Part shown: piece by piece, positions 1-11,019 of the stretch
Layout of the letters: every line of letters begins with the position of its first letter
How positions within the stretch are numbered: position 1 is the first letter of the stretch
Origin: Hydractinia symbiolongicarpus
Taxonomy: Eukaryota > Cnidaria > Hydrozoa > Anthoathecata > Hydractiniidae
NCBI RefSeq assembly: GCF_029227915.1
Contig: NC_079875.1
Coordinates: forward strand, 14,135,001 to 14,195,000
Reading direction: 5' to 3'
Length of the DNA: 60,000 bases
Notes under the pieces: generated by a model
Told to the model about the DNA's origin: nothing
Seen by the model: the letters and a program-made list of their open reading frames with translations, nothing else
Database searches by the model: none
Position numbers and translations under genes: made by a program

Positions 1-505
1 TCTTCAGACATGATTCATTGTTTTTAATGAAACGATTTGTTTTTTTTGTTTTTTTTTTCTTTGTAAAAAGCAGTGATGCAACAGAGTCATTAAATTGCTG
101 TGCTTTCATGATGGTTGTGATTTATTTTACCTTGCCAAGTGAATAAGACGTTGATGTCTTTGATATTGATGATTTTAATTTAGATAGAAATATCTAAATT
201 AAATTAAGTAGATAGGTGGGTTTCCTAAAAATAAAATAAAATCGGTTATGTGAATTGGTTAGCTGAGTTTTCGAACCTAAATTTTTCTTTATGGAAGGTA
301 TCGCAAAATCGGGGTAAAGTATTACCGAACAAGCTTCAGTACAAACAAACTTTGGCACGAAAAAGTCCATTTTATAGCAAGGTTGGGAGAGCAATATGAA
401 TCGTAAAGAAGCGACAACCTTTCTATAATTATATTAACATGAAATTTTTGCATCGCTACCCATGTTGTGTTAGTTCTGTGTCATATGGCTCTTTTTCCAC
501 TACAG
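1..505 (+). other. Intron sequence upstream of the last NARS exon
   Basis: No coding exon could be recognised here. The stretch ends in a pyrimidine-rich tract and an AG at 504-505, which serves as the 3' splice site of the next exon. The preceding exons of the synthetase must lie left of the window. Confidence 0.6.
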
Positions 506-706
506 GATGAGCTGATGGAAGCGTTTCAAAAACAGAAGCTGGATCCGTCTCCCTATTACTGGTACACCGACCAGAGAAAGTATGGAACCTGCCCTCATGG
601 AGGTTACGGCCTCGGCTTAGATCGTTTTGTCACTTGGTTGACCAATCGTTACCATATTCGAGATGTGTGCTTCTACCCGCGATTTATAGGGCGTTGTACA
701 CCTTAG
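506..706 (+). CDS. NARS1: Asparaginyl-tRNA synthetase, cytosolic, last exon (partial gene)
   Basis: This is the terminal 66 codons of a class IIb aminoacyl-tRNA synthetase that charges tRNA-Asn in the cytosol. The exon opens in phase 0 after a pyrimidine tract and AG (504-505) and ends at TAG (704-706). The translation holds the block [20 protein letters not shown] followed by LGLDRF. This is class II motif 3, with the conserved arginine that contacts ATP, and it ends [19 protein letters not shown]. Animal NARS1 proteins end in almost the same residues, so the stop is the natural one. AspRS and LysRS share motif 3 but not this C-terminus. No close poly(A) signal was seen downstream. The rest of the gene lies left of the window. 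Confidence 0.93.
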   Translation, partial: DELMEAFQKQKLDPSPYYWYTDQRKYGTCPHGGYGLGLDRFVTWLTNRYHIRDVCFYPRFIGRCTP

Positions 707-827
707 ATAGAAAATATTTTTGTTTTGATGTAGGGGAAGGTATTGGAAAGAATGATGTTTTAGTTATATTGTTGCATTATTTTGTTGTTACTTGTTTGGG
801 GGATTCACGTTGTTAATATAGGATGGA

Positions 828-1039
828 CTAGTGTTAGAATTAGCGCCTGGTAAAATCAGGAAAATTTGAGATAATTTGGCAAATTAGCTTGGAGGAAAAA
901 CAACCATTTTAGAAAAAGGTCCTGCGAACTAGTGTTAGGATAAGGACCTGGAAAACCCGGAAAATTCTAGCTAATTTGCCAAAGGGCTTGGTCCTGAATA
1001 ATCTGGAAAAACAACCATTTTAGAAAATAGTCCTGCGAA
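828..1039. repeat. Direct repeat, two imperfect copies of about 105 bp
   Basis: Two adjacent copies, about 828-928 and 929-1039, both begin near CTAGTGTTAG and both end with the shared words CAACCATTTTAGAAAA and GTCCTGCGAA. Internal differences are substitutions and small indels, so the duplication is not recent. It may be a relic of a transposon end. No coding potential was seen. Confidence 0.6.
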
Positions 1040-2539
1040 AACAGTATGTGTGCGCTTTCATTTAGAACCATATATTTTACAGCTCGAATTAATTAATCTG
1101 GTTCGGAACATTTTTTTTGAATACTATACTTAGAATTAAAAAATCGACCTGAAAATCAATTTTTCCGAAAAAGTCCTGGAATTTTAAAATTCGCTGGCCG
1201 CCCTAAATTGTCACTCATTCTAAATGCTTAAAATTATTGAGCGTTTTTTAAATAGGAATATGCTTATAAAAATACCAGGTTGGATTTTCAGGTTGAAAAC
1301 AATAGGTCTACGTGTAGAACAATAGAAAAATGACCAGCATGGTTAAAATCTTTTTATTTTTATAAAAAAAACAGCGTGCAAAAGGTTCCCTGGTCATGCG
1401 TGAACGTTTTTTATAATCACGACGATGAGATGCATGACTCTCCGCTACCCACTTTTCCCTGGTTAAAAAACGGACAAAAAATATTAGTTTTTAAACTAAT
1501 GATTTTTAGTTTAATTTTAAATGTTACTTTTAAGGGTGATTTCTGTTGTGTTCAAGCAAAATACGTCTTACGCTGTCTCTGATGCTTATGTTAAAGATCT
1601 GTCTTATTAAGTTCTTTTATAAATGGAAGGAATAAAGAAAGCAACCTCTTCCCTTGGACTTATTAAGCTTTTTATATTTTGACGTCCTGAAAGCTAAAAT
1701 AGTTTTGGGGACAAGGTTGCGATTTATTTTTGAAAAATGAAAGATTCTGTAAGGTATGTTTCAACTTAGGCCGAAAAGAGTAAATTTGCCAAGTTCGTAG
1801 TCGTGTCCTTCAAATACCGCTTTGGTCCTTGTTGTCTTGTGGACTTGCTGAAATAAATACAAGCAAAATTTCTCACAATAGTCAAAATCGCAAAAACATT
1901 AAAAAATCCGAGTCCTGGAGTTGGTCAGGCCTATCAATTAGCGCAGCACCAATGAGAGACAAAAATCCCTAATGACGAAGTTGGGTCCGCGTAGGTCAAA
2001 AACAAGTTTGTTTATATCAAGTATTGGTCATTTTGCAGAATTTTTTTTGCAGAATTGTGTGCAGTTACAAAAAAATACGTGTACTGTAAAAAGACACAGA
2101 AAGCTATGAATATACGCCTGATTAAGAAAATGGAAAAACGTAATAAACTTCTCTCACTTCAATTTAATCCGCGAAAGAGAAATTTTTAGCTGATAAGAAA
2201 TATTCTTTTTGTTTCAACCACCCCTTTGTCTCTCTCCATACCCGTAGTCTCCGAGGGGGTGAGGGGCAAAACTGAAGTCCACCCTGGTCACCCTAGTTAA
2301 CTCAAAAAACGCATCCTCGTCTCCATGGTTTTTGTCTGATATCAACGTCGCTATCTAGGGAACGATTTTTTTCACAATAGACTACATGAATTTTTTCTTC
2401 TAATTCAATAGTACACACCACATACTAATAGAAGTTAAAAGGTAACTTGTGTGGTTACATCAAGGCACATTCGCCTATAGGCAAAATAATTGTAAACAAC
2501 AAATTTCCATCGGACACCTAATTTTGAATATCTCTTTAA
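1040..2539. other. Gene-poor intergenic DNA
   Basis: I see no supported gene, RNA or clear repeat. Short open frames such as 1376-1582 have low-complexity, unrecognisable translations. An AATAAA at about 1852 is over 1.1 kb past the NARS stop and is not assigned. Confidence 0.5.
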
Positions 2540-2720
2540 TAATAGCCGTCGTCTGTCTGTCTGTGTGTCCGCGAAAACCGTGTCCCGTAACGGAAACACG
2601 AAATTTTTAAAATGCGCACCAATACCAAATGCGATATATTTCTGTCCACTTTGTTGCAACGGGATAATTTAAAGGACGGGCGACCCCGTGGATTTTTCCA
2701 CAGGATAACGACTATCTATA
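2540..2720 (+). repeat. Short interspersed element with a CTGT tract (diverged copy)
   Basis: This segment has a short (GTCT)n tract near 2550-2567. It ends with AAAGGACGGGCGA and an arm-loop-arm motif (GTGGA, TTT, TCCAC) before ATAACGACTA. The same order (CTGT tract, then GGACGGGCGA, then a CCCGT/ACGGG hairpin, then GCGACTAGTT) is found at 2738-3000, so both look like members of one short repeat family. The family could not be named from sequence alone. Confidence 0.5.
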
Positions 2721-2724
2721 TTAT

Positions 2725-2736
2725 AATACCCGTATA

Positions 2737-2768
<32 letters not shown>

Positions 2769-3000
2769 CGTCCGTCCGTCCGTCCGTCCGTCCGTCCGTC
2801 CGTCCGTCCGTCCGTCCGTCCGTCCGTCCGTCCGTCCGTCCGTCCGTCCGTCCGTCCGTCCGTCCGTCCGTCCGTCCGTCCGTCTGTCTGTCTGTCTGTC
2901 ACGCAAAATGGTAGCTTAGCTGCGCAATAGCGAGAAGCACGCAATGCGGTATAAAAAGGACGGGCGAACCCGTAGATTTTTCACGGGCTAGCGACTAGTT
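2725..3000 (+). repeat. Microsatellite-bearing short element (CTGT/CCGT)n
   Basis: The order is TATAATACCCGTATAC, (CTGT)n at 2739-2762, about 30 units of (CCGT)n to 2883, (CTGT)n again to 2899, a unique body starting ACGCAAAATGG, and then GGACGGGCGAACCCGT with a hairpin ACCCGT...ACGGG ending near 2990. Tetranucleotide arrays fixed inside a short element are known in several non-autonomous invertebrate transposons. The microsatellite gives long Arg-Pro-Ser-Val or Thr-Asp-Gly-Arg open frames on both strands, which are not genes. Its body is the left end of the 2.75-kb tandem unit. Confidence 0.55.
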
Positions 3001-4334
3001 ATTAAAATTGGTTATCACTCTATCATTATAAAATTTTGAACCTTAAGTTTTGTATTGTTTTTGTATTGCAGGCGGTATTACAACATACCCCGAAATATAA
3101 GGAAACAAATTTATATCAGGACGTGCCCCACTCTTACAAATTTTGACTCTTAAGTAACGATTAGATTTTGAAAACTTTAAAATTTCTGCGTCCAATTGTA
3201 GGGTCCGTTTCAATAAGAGCGTTCTTGGCCGCATTTTGCGCTTGAACGACGGTACTTTATATAATACTAAAGATGGTAGTGTTTTCTGTCTTTTGATTAG
3301 TTGTTGAAAAAGATGTCCGCTTCAAACGCTTGGGGCGTTGACTCGTCTTAAAAAGAGTTGCATTTTAACGTTTGTAGCTGTGGCTAAAAAGGCTTTTGTT
3401 AAAAGCCGCTTTAACCGTGTCAAAACGAACAAGATTTTGCCTTGTTTTGTCTCGCTGATACCAATTTGTTTATTTAATTCGGAAAAGTTGATTTAATCCG
3501 TGTACGTCAATAGAATGTCAGACATCTCAGAATATTTTGAACCATGACCTTGTCAGGTCAAAATGGTTAGCAATGATTGGTTTTGAAAAAAACCAAACAA
3601 TTAATTTTTTGTAAAAAATAGTTTTTTTTCTGTTGACACGTACAGTTATAAACGTAACGCCAGAAAATTAGGTTATATACAGTCTAGTTACGTTGCAATT
3701 GACTAATGCAATACGCAAATGGGTTAAAGGTACACGTACAATATTTTTCTAGGTCTTTATCAAAGGTTAAAGAACTTCCGGCTTAACCTATCCTTCATCA
3801 CCGTAAAACGTCGTGACAACGGTTCTGCTTTTTAAAAACACGTTTGGTTTTTAACTTCGATTATCTCGACCCCATACTAGACTGTGTTCCCTGTTTGCAG
3901 ACAGTTTTTATAAAAACAAATTACCAAAACACAATGCAGAGCAATTAATGTTTAAAATAGCATAAATTCTGTGCCTCTAAATAAACACGTGCGTGACGAA
4001 ACAACTTCATTACGCATGCGCACGATAGCTGTAATTAACATCTGCTGTTGTTTATTAATTAAAAGTAGGAAATTTCTGATTTCTTCTTTCACGAAAAAAA
4101 CAAACGCTAATTGATCTTCCATCTCAGCTCGTTGATCGGTGAATGTAAGAAAGGAAATATTGTATAATGGAAAGTATTTATCCCAAAGAGAAAACTTAGA
4201 TAAAACTTATTTTTAAAAATGTCTGTGCACCGTTTTTTTTTGTTTTTTTTTTGTTGCTGTTGTTGTTGTTGTCAAAATGTTAAAAATCATTTAAAAATCA
4301 CTGACCTTTAGACGCGACTCTACAGGTTTTAACA

Positions 4335-4390
4335 AACCTCGAACCCAGGGCCTGTAGCGTTTTTTGATATAAGGCCCTGGGATCGAGGTT
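4335..4390. repeat. Hairpin-forming inverted repeat (also 7086-7141 and 9836-9891)
   Basis: A 19-nt arm AACCTCGAACCCAGGGCCT is followed by an 18-nt AT-rich spacer and its near-perfect reverse complement (one mismatch). It occurs once per 2.75-kb unit. The arm resembles the CCTCGTCCCCAGGG arm of the foldbacks at 5330 and 20338, so it is probably one family of small foldback elements. Confidence 0.75.
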
Positions 4391-5318
4391 GGGTTTAAAG
4401 ATGTTTTTGTGAAAGCGCTTGATTGTAAGGTAGTTACGGAAAGTTTACGCTCTTAGGGTTTCCATCCTAACAACTGGCTCTCCTTCTCCCACGACTGTGG
4501 CTATGCTACACCATCACCAGATATCAGTATGACGGCAGTAACATGCTTGTTAAAAAGTTCGCAGGTCAATTAGGTAGCTCCAAATGGGGTAACAGCACTA
4601 GAGCAACGAAATGGAGACTTAAACCTACATTCTTCTTATTTCTAGTAAAATTTCTAGTCAACTAAATCATCTCTTTTGCTGTAATTCTTAGTCACTAAGG
4701 AATTTACAACTGCCAAAAGGCTTCGCGCTATTCTATGTTTTAGTAAAATGTATCTGATCTCGAAAAACTGCAGCTACTATTCGATCTCTATGTTCCACAT
4801 CATACGTGCACGATCAATTATTATCTTCTCCGCAATTATTTTTACGTGACGCAACCAATACAAGGTAAACGGACGGACGTGTCCGAGACATTAAAATTAG
4901 ATGTCCGTTAAAAATCACTGCAACCGCAAGAAAATACAAAAATCCAGCGGCTTTGACATAAGCAAAAGGTTAAAGAAAGTTTTCTTCCTTTAGGCTTTAA
5001 ATAAAGAATTTAATGAACCCCGATAAGTGACCGCAACTATATAAATTTAAAAATTTATGTTAAGATGTTAAACATCTTTTAGCAATCTTTTAAGAATTAC
5101 TTAAAAAACCGTCGTTGTCGTCGTGTACTAAACGTTGTAACTAAGGTAACAACAGTTGAGAACGCTGTAATTTAGGATGGACGTCCTGTAATAATAAATT
5201 TCATCTCAAGCCTACCATTTTTTATTTCTTCAAAATTTTTCGACTGTGTAGGCTAAATATTTTTTTTCATACGTAAAAAATGTGAAAAGAAAACATTAGT
5301 AGAATAAACATAGGAAGA

Positions 5319-5394
5319 GCCGAGGCGACCACCCTTATCCCTAGGGTCATAACAAAAAGACAAAAAACCCTGGGGACGAGGGTGCCGAGGCGAC
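5319..5394. repeat. Foldback element flanked by 11-bp direct repeats (also 8070-8145 and 10820-10895)
   Basis: Arms at 5330-5347 and 5367-5384 pair over 18 positions with two mismatches (CACCCT...AGGGT against ACCCT...AGGGTG) around a 19-nt A-rich loop. The 11-bp word GCCGAGGCGAC stands on both outer sides (5319-5329 and 5384-5394). This could be a target-site duplication, or part of the element itself. Confidence 0.7.
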
Positions 5395-5527
5395 GTAACG
5401 AAACCTTTCTGTTATTAGACAACACACGGGTTTCCCACACACGTGTGTCACGTGGTAGGTGATGTCATGTCATCAAATTTGTGGTCGCATTATTACTCTT
5501 CTAGAATTAAGATATGAATTAAGATAT

Positions 5528-8278
5528 GTCCGTCCGTCCGTCCGTCCGTCCGTCCGTCCGTCCGTCCGTCCGTCCGTCCGTCCGTCCGTCCGTCCGTCCG
5601 TCCGTCCGTCCGTCCGTCCGTCCGTCCGTCTGTCTGTCTGTCTGTCTGTCACGCAAAATGGTAGCTTAGCTGCGCAATAGCGAGAAGCACGCAATGCGGT
5701 ATAAAAAGGACGGGCGAACCCGTAGATTTTTCACGGGCTAGCGACTAGTTATTAAAATTGGTTATCACTCTATCATTATAAAATTTTGAACCTTAAGTTT
5801 TGTATTGTTTTTGTATTGCAGGCGGTATTACAACATACCCCGAAATATAAGGAAACAAATTTATATCAGGACGTGCCCCACTCTTACAAATTTTGACTCT
5901 TAAGTAACGATTAGATTTTGAAAACTTTAAAATTTCTGCGTCCAATTGTAGGGTCCGTTTCAATAAGAGCGTTCTTGGCCGCATTTTGCGCTTGAACGAC
6001 GGTACTTTATATAATACTAAAGATGGTAGTGTTTTCTGTCTTTTGATTAGTTGTTGAAAAAGATGTCCGCTTCAAACGCTTGGGGCGTTGACTCGTCTTA
6101 AAAAGAGTTGCATTTTAACGTTTGTAGCTGCGGCTAAAAAGGCTTTTGTTAAAAGCCGCTTTAACCGTGTCAAAACGAACAAGATTTTGCCTTGTTTTGT
6201 CTCGCTGATACCAATTTGTTTATTTAATTCGGAAAAGTTGATTTAATCCGTGTACGTCAATAGAATGTCAGACATCTCAGAATATTTTGAACCATGACCT
6301 TGTCAGGTCAAAATGGTTAGCAATGATTGGTTTTGAAAAAAACCAAACAATTAATTTTTTGTAAAAAATAGTTTTTTTTCTGTTGACACGTACAGTTATA
6401 AACGTAACGCCAGAAAATTAGGTTATATACAGTCTAGTTACGTTGCAATTGACTAATGCAATACGCAAATGGGTTAAAGGTACACGTACAATATTTTTCT
6501 AGGTCTTTATCAAAGGTTAAAGAACTTCCGGCTTAACCTATCCTTCATCACCGTAAAACGTCGTGACAACGGTTCTGCTTTTTAAAAACACGTTTGGTTT
6601 TTAACTTCGATTATCTCGACCCCATACTAGACTGTGTTCCCTGTTTGCAGACAGTTTTTATAAAAACAAATTACCAAAACACAATGCAGAGCAATTAATG
6701 TTTAAAATAGCATAAATTCTGTGCCTCTAAATAAACACGTGCGTGACGAAACAACTTCATTACGCATGCGCACGATAGCTGTAATTAACATCTGCTGTTG
6801 TTTATTAATTAAAAGTAGGAAATTTCTGATTTCTTCTTTCACGAAAAAAACAAACGCTAATTGATCTTCCATCTCAGCTCGTTGATCGGTGAATGTAAGA
6901 AAGGAAATATTGTATAATGGAAAGTATTTATCCCAAAGAGAAAACTTAGATAAAACTTATTTTTAAAAATGTCTGTGCACCGTTTTTTTTTGTTGTTTTT
7001 TTTGTTGCTGTTGTTGTTGTTGTCAAAATGTTAAAAATCATTTAAAAATCACTGACCTTTAGACGCGACTCTACAGGTTTTAACAAACCTCGAACCCAGG
7101 GCCTGTAGCGTTTTTTGATATAAGGCCCTGGGATCGAGGTTGGGTTTAAAGATGTTTTTGTGAAAGCGCTTGATTGTAAGGTAGTTACGGAAAGTTTACG
7201 CTCTTAGGGTTTCCATCCTAACAACTGGCTCTCCTTCTCCCACGACTGTGGCTATGCTACACCATCACCAGATATCAGTATGACGGCAGTAACATGCTTG
7301 TTAAAAAGTTCGCAGGTCAATTAGGTAGCTCCAAATGGGGTAACAGCACTAGAGCAACGAAATGGAGACTTAAACCTACATTCTTCTTATTTCTAGTAAA
7401 ATTTCTAGTCAACTAAATCATCTCTTTTGCTGTAATTCTTAGTCACTAAGGAATTTACAACTGCCAAAAGGCTTCGCGCTATTCTATGTTTTAGTAAAAT
7501 GTATCTGATCTCGAAAAACTGCAGCTACTATTCGATCTCTATGTTCCACATCATACGTGCACGATCAATTATTATCTTCTCCGCAATTATTTTTACGTGA
7601 CGCAACCAATACAAGGTAAACGGACGGACGTGTCCGAGACATTAAAATTAGATGTCCGTTAAAAATCACTGCAACCGCAAGAAAATACAAAAATCCAGCG
7701 GCTTTGACATAAGCAAAAGGTTAAAGAAAGTTTTCTTCCTTTAGGCTTTAAATAAAGAATTTAATGAACCCCGATAAGTGACCGCAACTATATAAATTTA
7801 AAAATTTATGTTAAGATGTTAAACATCTTTTAGCAATCTTTTAAGAATTACTTAAAAAACCGTCGTTGTCGTCGTGTAATAAACGTTGTAACTAAGGTAA
7901 CAACAGTTGAGAACGCTGTAATTTAGGATGGACGTCCTGTAATAATAAATTTCATCTCAAGCCTACCATTTTTTATTTCTTCAAAATTTTTCGACTGTGT
8001 AGGCTAAATATTTTTTTTCATACGTAAAAAATGTGAAAAGAAAACATTAGTAGAATAAACATAGGAAGAGCCGAGGCGACCACCCTTATCCCTAGGGTCA
8101 TAACAAAAAGACAAAAAACCCTGGGGACGAGGGTGCCGAGGCGACGTAACGAAACCTTTCTGTTATTAGACAACACACGGGTTTCCCACACACGTGTGTC
8201 ACGTGGTAGGTGATGTCATGTCATCAAATTTGTGGTCGCATTATTACTCTTCTAGAATTAAGATATGAATTAAGATAT
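5528..8278 (+). repeat. 2.75-kb tandem unit, copy 2
   Basis: Nearly identical to copy 1. The junction with copy 1 reads AATTAAGATATG twice in tandem and then enters (CCGT)n directly, without the leading CTGT tract of copy 1. The (CCGT)n array is about 26 units and is followed by (CTGT)n to about 5649. Confidence 0.95.
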
Positions 8279-11019
8279 GTCCGTCCGTCCGTCCGTCCGT
8301 CCGTCCGTCCGTCCGTCCGTCCGTCCGTCCGTCCGTCCGTCCGTCCGTCCGTCCGTCCGTCCGTCCGTCCGTCCGTCCGTCCGTCTGTCTGTCTGTCTGT
8401 CACGCAAAATGGTAGCTTAGCTGCGCAATAGCGAGAAGCACGCAATGCGGTATAAAAAGGACGGGCGAACCCGTAGATTTTTCACGGGCTAGCGACTAGT
8501 TATTAAAATTGGTTATCACTCTATCATTATAAAATTTTGAACCTTAAGTTTTGTATTGTTTTTGTATTGCAGGCGGTATTACAACATACCCCGAAATATA
8601 AGGAAACAAATTTATATCAGGACGTGCCCCACTCTTACAAATTTTGACTCTTAAGTAACGATTAGATTTTGAAAACTTTAAAATTTCTGCGTCCAATTGT
8701 AGGGTCCGTTTCAATAAGAGCGTTCTTGGCCGCATTTTGCGCTTGAACGACGGTACTTTATATAATACTAAAGATGGTAGTGTTTTCTGTCTTTTGATTA
8801 GTTGTTGAAAAAGATGTCCGCTTCAAACGCTTGGGGCGTTGACTCGTCTTAAAAAGAGTTGCATTTTAACGTTTGTAGCTGCGGCTAAAAAGGCTTTTGT
8901 TAAAAGCCGCTTTAACCGTGTCAAAACGAACAAGATTTTGCCTTGTTTTGTCTCGCTGATACCAATTTGTTTATTTAATTCGGAAAAGTTGATTTAATCC
9001 GTGTACGTCAATAGAATGTCAGACATCTCAGAATATTTTGAACTATGACCTTGTCAGGTCAAAATGGTTAGCAATGATTGGTTTTGAAAAAAACCAAACA
9101 ATTAATTTTTTGTAAAAAATAGTTTTTTTTCTGTTGACACGTACAGTTATAAACGTAACGCCAGAAAATTAGGTTATATACAGTCTAGTTACGTTGCAAT
9201 TGACTAATGCAATACGCAAATGGGTTAAAGGTACACGTACAATATTTTTCTAGGTCTTTATCAAAGGTTAAAGAACTTCCGGCTTAACCTATCCTTCATC
9301 ACCGTAAAACGTCGTGACAACGGTTCTGCTTTTTAAAAACACGTTTGGTTTTTAACTTCGATTATCTCGACCCCATACTAGACTGTGTTCCCTGTTTGCA
9401 GACAGTTTTTATAAAAACAAATTACCAAAACACAATGCAGAGCAATTAATGTTTAAAATAGCATAAATTCTGTGCCTCTAAATAAACACGTGCGTGACGA
9501 AACAACTTCATTACGCATGCGCACGATAGCTGTAATTAACATCTGCTGTTGTTTATTAATTAAAAGTAGGAAATTTCTGATTTCTTCTTTCACGAAAAAA
9601 ACAAACGCTAATTGATCTTCCATCTCAGCTCGTTGATCGGTGAATGTAAGAAAGGAAATATTGTATAATGGAAAGTATTTATCCCAAAGAGAAAACTTAG
9701 ATAAAACTTATTTTTAAAAATGTCTGTGCACCGTTTTTTTTTGTTTTTTTTTTGTTGCTGTTGTTGTTGTTGTCAAAATGTTAAAAATCATTTAAAAATC
9801 ACTGACCTTTAGACGCGACTCTACAGGTTTTAACAAACCTCGAACCCAGGGCCTGTAGCGTTTTTTGATATAAGGCCCTGGGATCGAGGTTGGGTTTAAA
9901 GATGTTTTTGTGAAAGCGCTTGATTGTAAGGTAGTTACGGAAAGTTTACGCTCTTAGGGTTTCCATCCTAACAACTGGCTCTCCTTCTCCCACGACTGTG
10001 GCTATGCTACACCATCACCAGATATCAGTATGACGGCAGTAACATGCTTGTTAAAAAGTTCGCAGGTCAATTAGGTAGCTCCAAATGGGGTAACAGCACT
10101 AGAGCAACGAAATGGAGACTTAAACCTACATTCTTCTTATTTCTAGTAAAATTTCTAGTCAACTAAATCATCTCTTTTGCTGTAATTCTTAGTCACTAAG
10201 GAATTTACAACTGCCAAAAGGCTTCGCGCTATTCTATGTTTTAGTAAAATGTATCTGATCTCGAAAAACTGCAGCTACTATTCGATCTCTATGTTCCACA
10301 TCATACGTGCACGATCAATTATTATCTTCTCCGCAATTATTTTTACGTGACGCAACCAATACAAGGTAAACGGACGGACGTGTCCGAGACATTAAAATTA
10401 GATGTCCGTTAAAAATCACTGCAACCGCAAGAAAATACAAAAATCCAGCGGCTTTGACATAAGCAAAAGGTTAAAGAAAGTTTTCTTCCTTTAGGCTTTA
10501 AATAAAGAATTTAATGAACCCCGATAAGTGACCGCAACTATATAAATTTAAAAATTTATGTTAAGATGTTAAACATCTTTTAGCAATCTTTTAAGAATTA
10601 CTTAAAAAACCGTCGTTGTCGTCGTGTAATAAACGTTGTAACTAAGGTAACAACAGTTGAGAACGCTGTAATTTAGGATGGACGTCCTGTAATAATAAAT
10701 TTCATCTCAAGCCTACCATTTTTTATTTCTTCAAAATTTTTCGACTGTGTAGGCTAAATATTTTTTTTCATACGTAAAAAATGTGAAAAGAAAACATTAG
10801 TAGAATAAACATAGGAAGAGCCGAGGCGACCACCCTTATCCCTAGGGTCATAACAAAAAGACAAAAAACCCTGGGGACGAGGGTGCCGAGGCGACGTAAC
10901 GAAACCTTTCTGTTATTAGACAACACACGGGTTTCCCACACACGTGTGTCACGTGGTAGGTGATGTCATGTCATCAAATTTGTGGTCGCATTATTACTCT
11001 TCTAGAATTAAGATATGAA
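8279..11019 (+). repeat. 2.75-kb tandem unit, copy 3 (right end of array)
   Basis: This copy is colinear with copy 2 up to AAGATATGAA at 11019 and then passes into unrelated DNA beginning GATCTTG. It therefore lacks the second 12-bp AATTAAGATATG word and any following microsatellite, which places the right breakpoint of the duplication. It shows one private substitution near 9044. Confidence 0.95.

Larger units (their letters stand above)
2763..5527 (+). repeat. 2.75-kb tandem unit, copy 1
   Basis: This is the first of three head-to-tail copies. The same landmark (ACGCAAAATGG) occurs at 2901, 5651 and 8402, giving periods of 2750 and 2751. The unit starts with the (CCGT)n array and ends with TTCTAGAATTAAGATATG. 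Copies differ by a handful of substitutions (for example T at 3371 where copies 2 and 3 have C) and by homopolymer length near 4235. No gene was recognised inside. A 63-codon open frame on the minus strand (3043-3234) is repeated only because the DNA is repeated. The unit carries two hairpin repeats listed separately. Confidence 0.95.

Noticed and set aside
2612-2944. Long open frames made of Arg-Pro-Ser-Val or Thr-Asp-Gly-Arg repeats (also at 5459-5694 and 8210-8445)
   Set aside because: They are translations of the (CCGT)n/(CTGT)n microsatellite, open on both strands by composition only.
3043-3234. 63-codon minus-strand frame repeated identically at 5793-5984 and 8544-8735
   Set aside because: Conservation between copies reflects the recent DNA duplication and not selection. 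There is no family signal or splice context.
2763-11019. CRISPR-like or satellite-centromere reading of the array
   Set aside because: Units are 2.75 kb with no repeat-spacer pattern, only three copies exist and the genome is eukaryotic.
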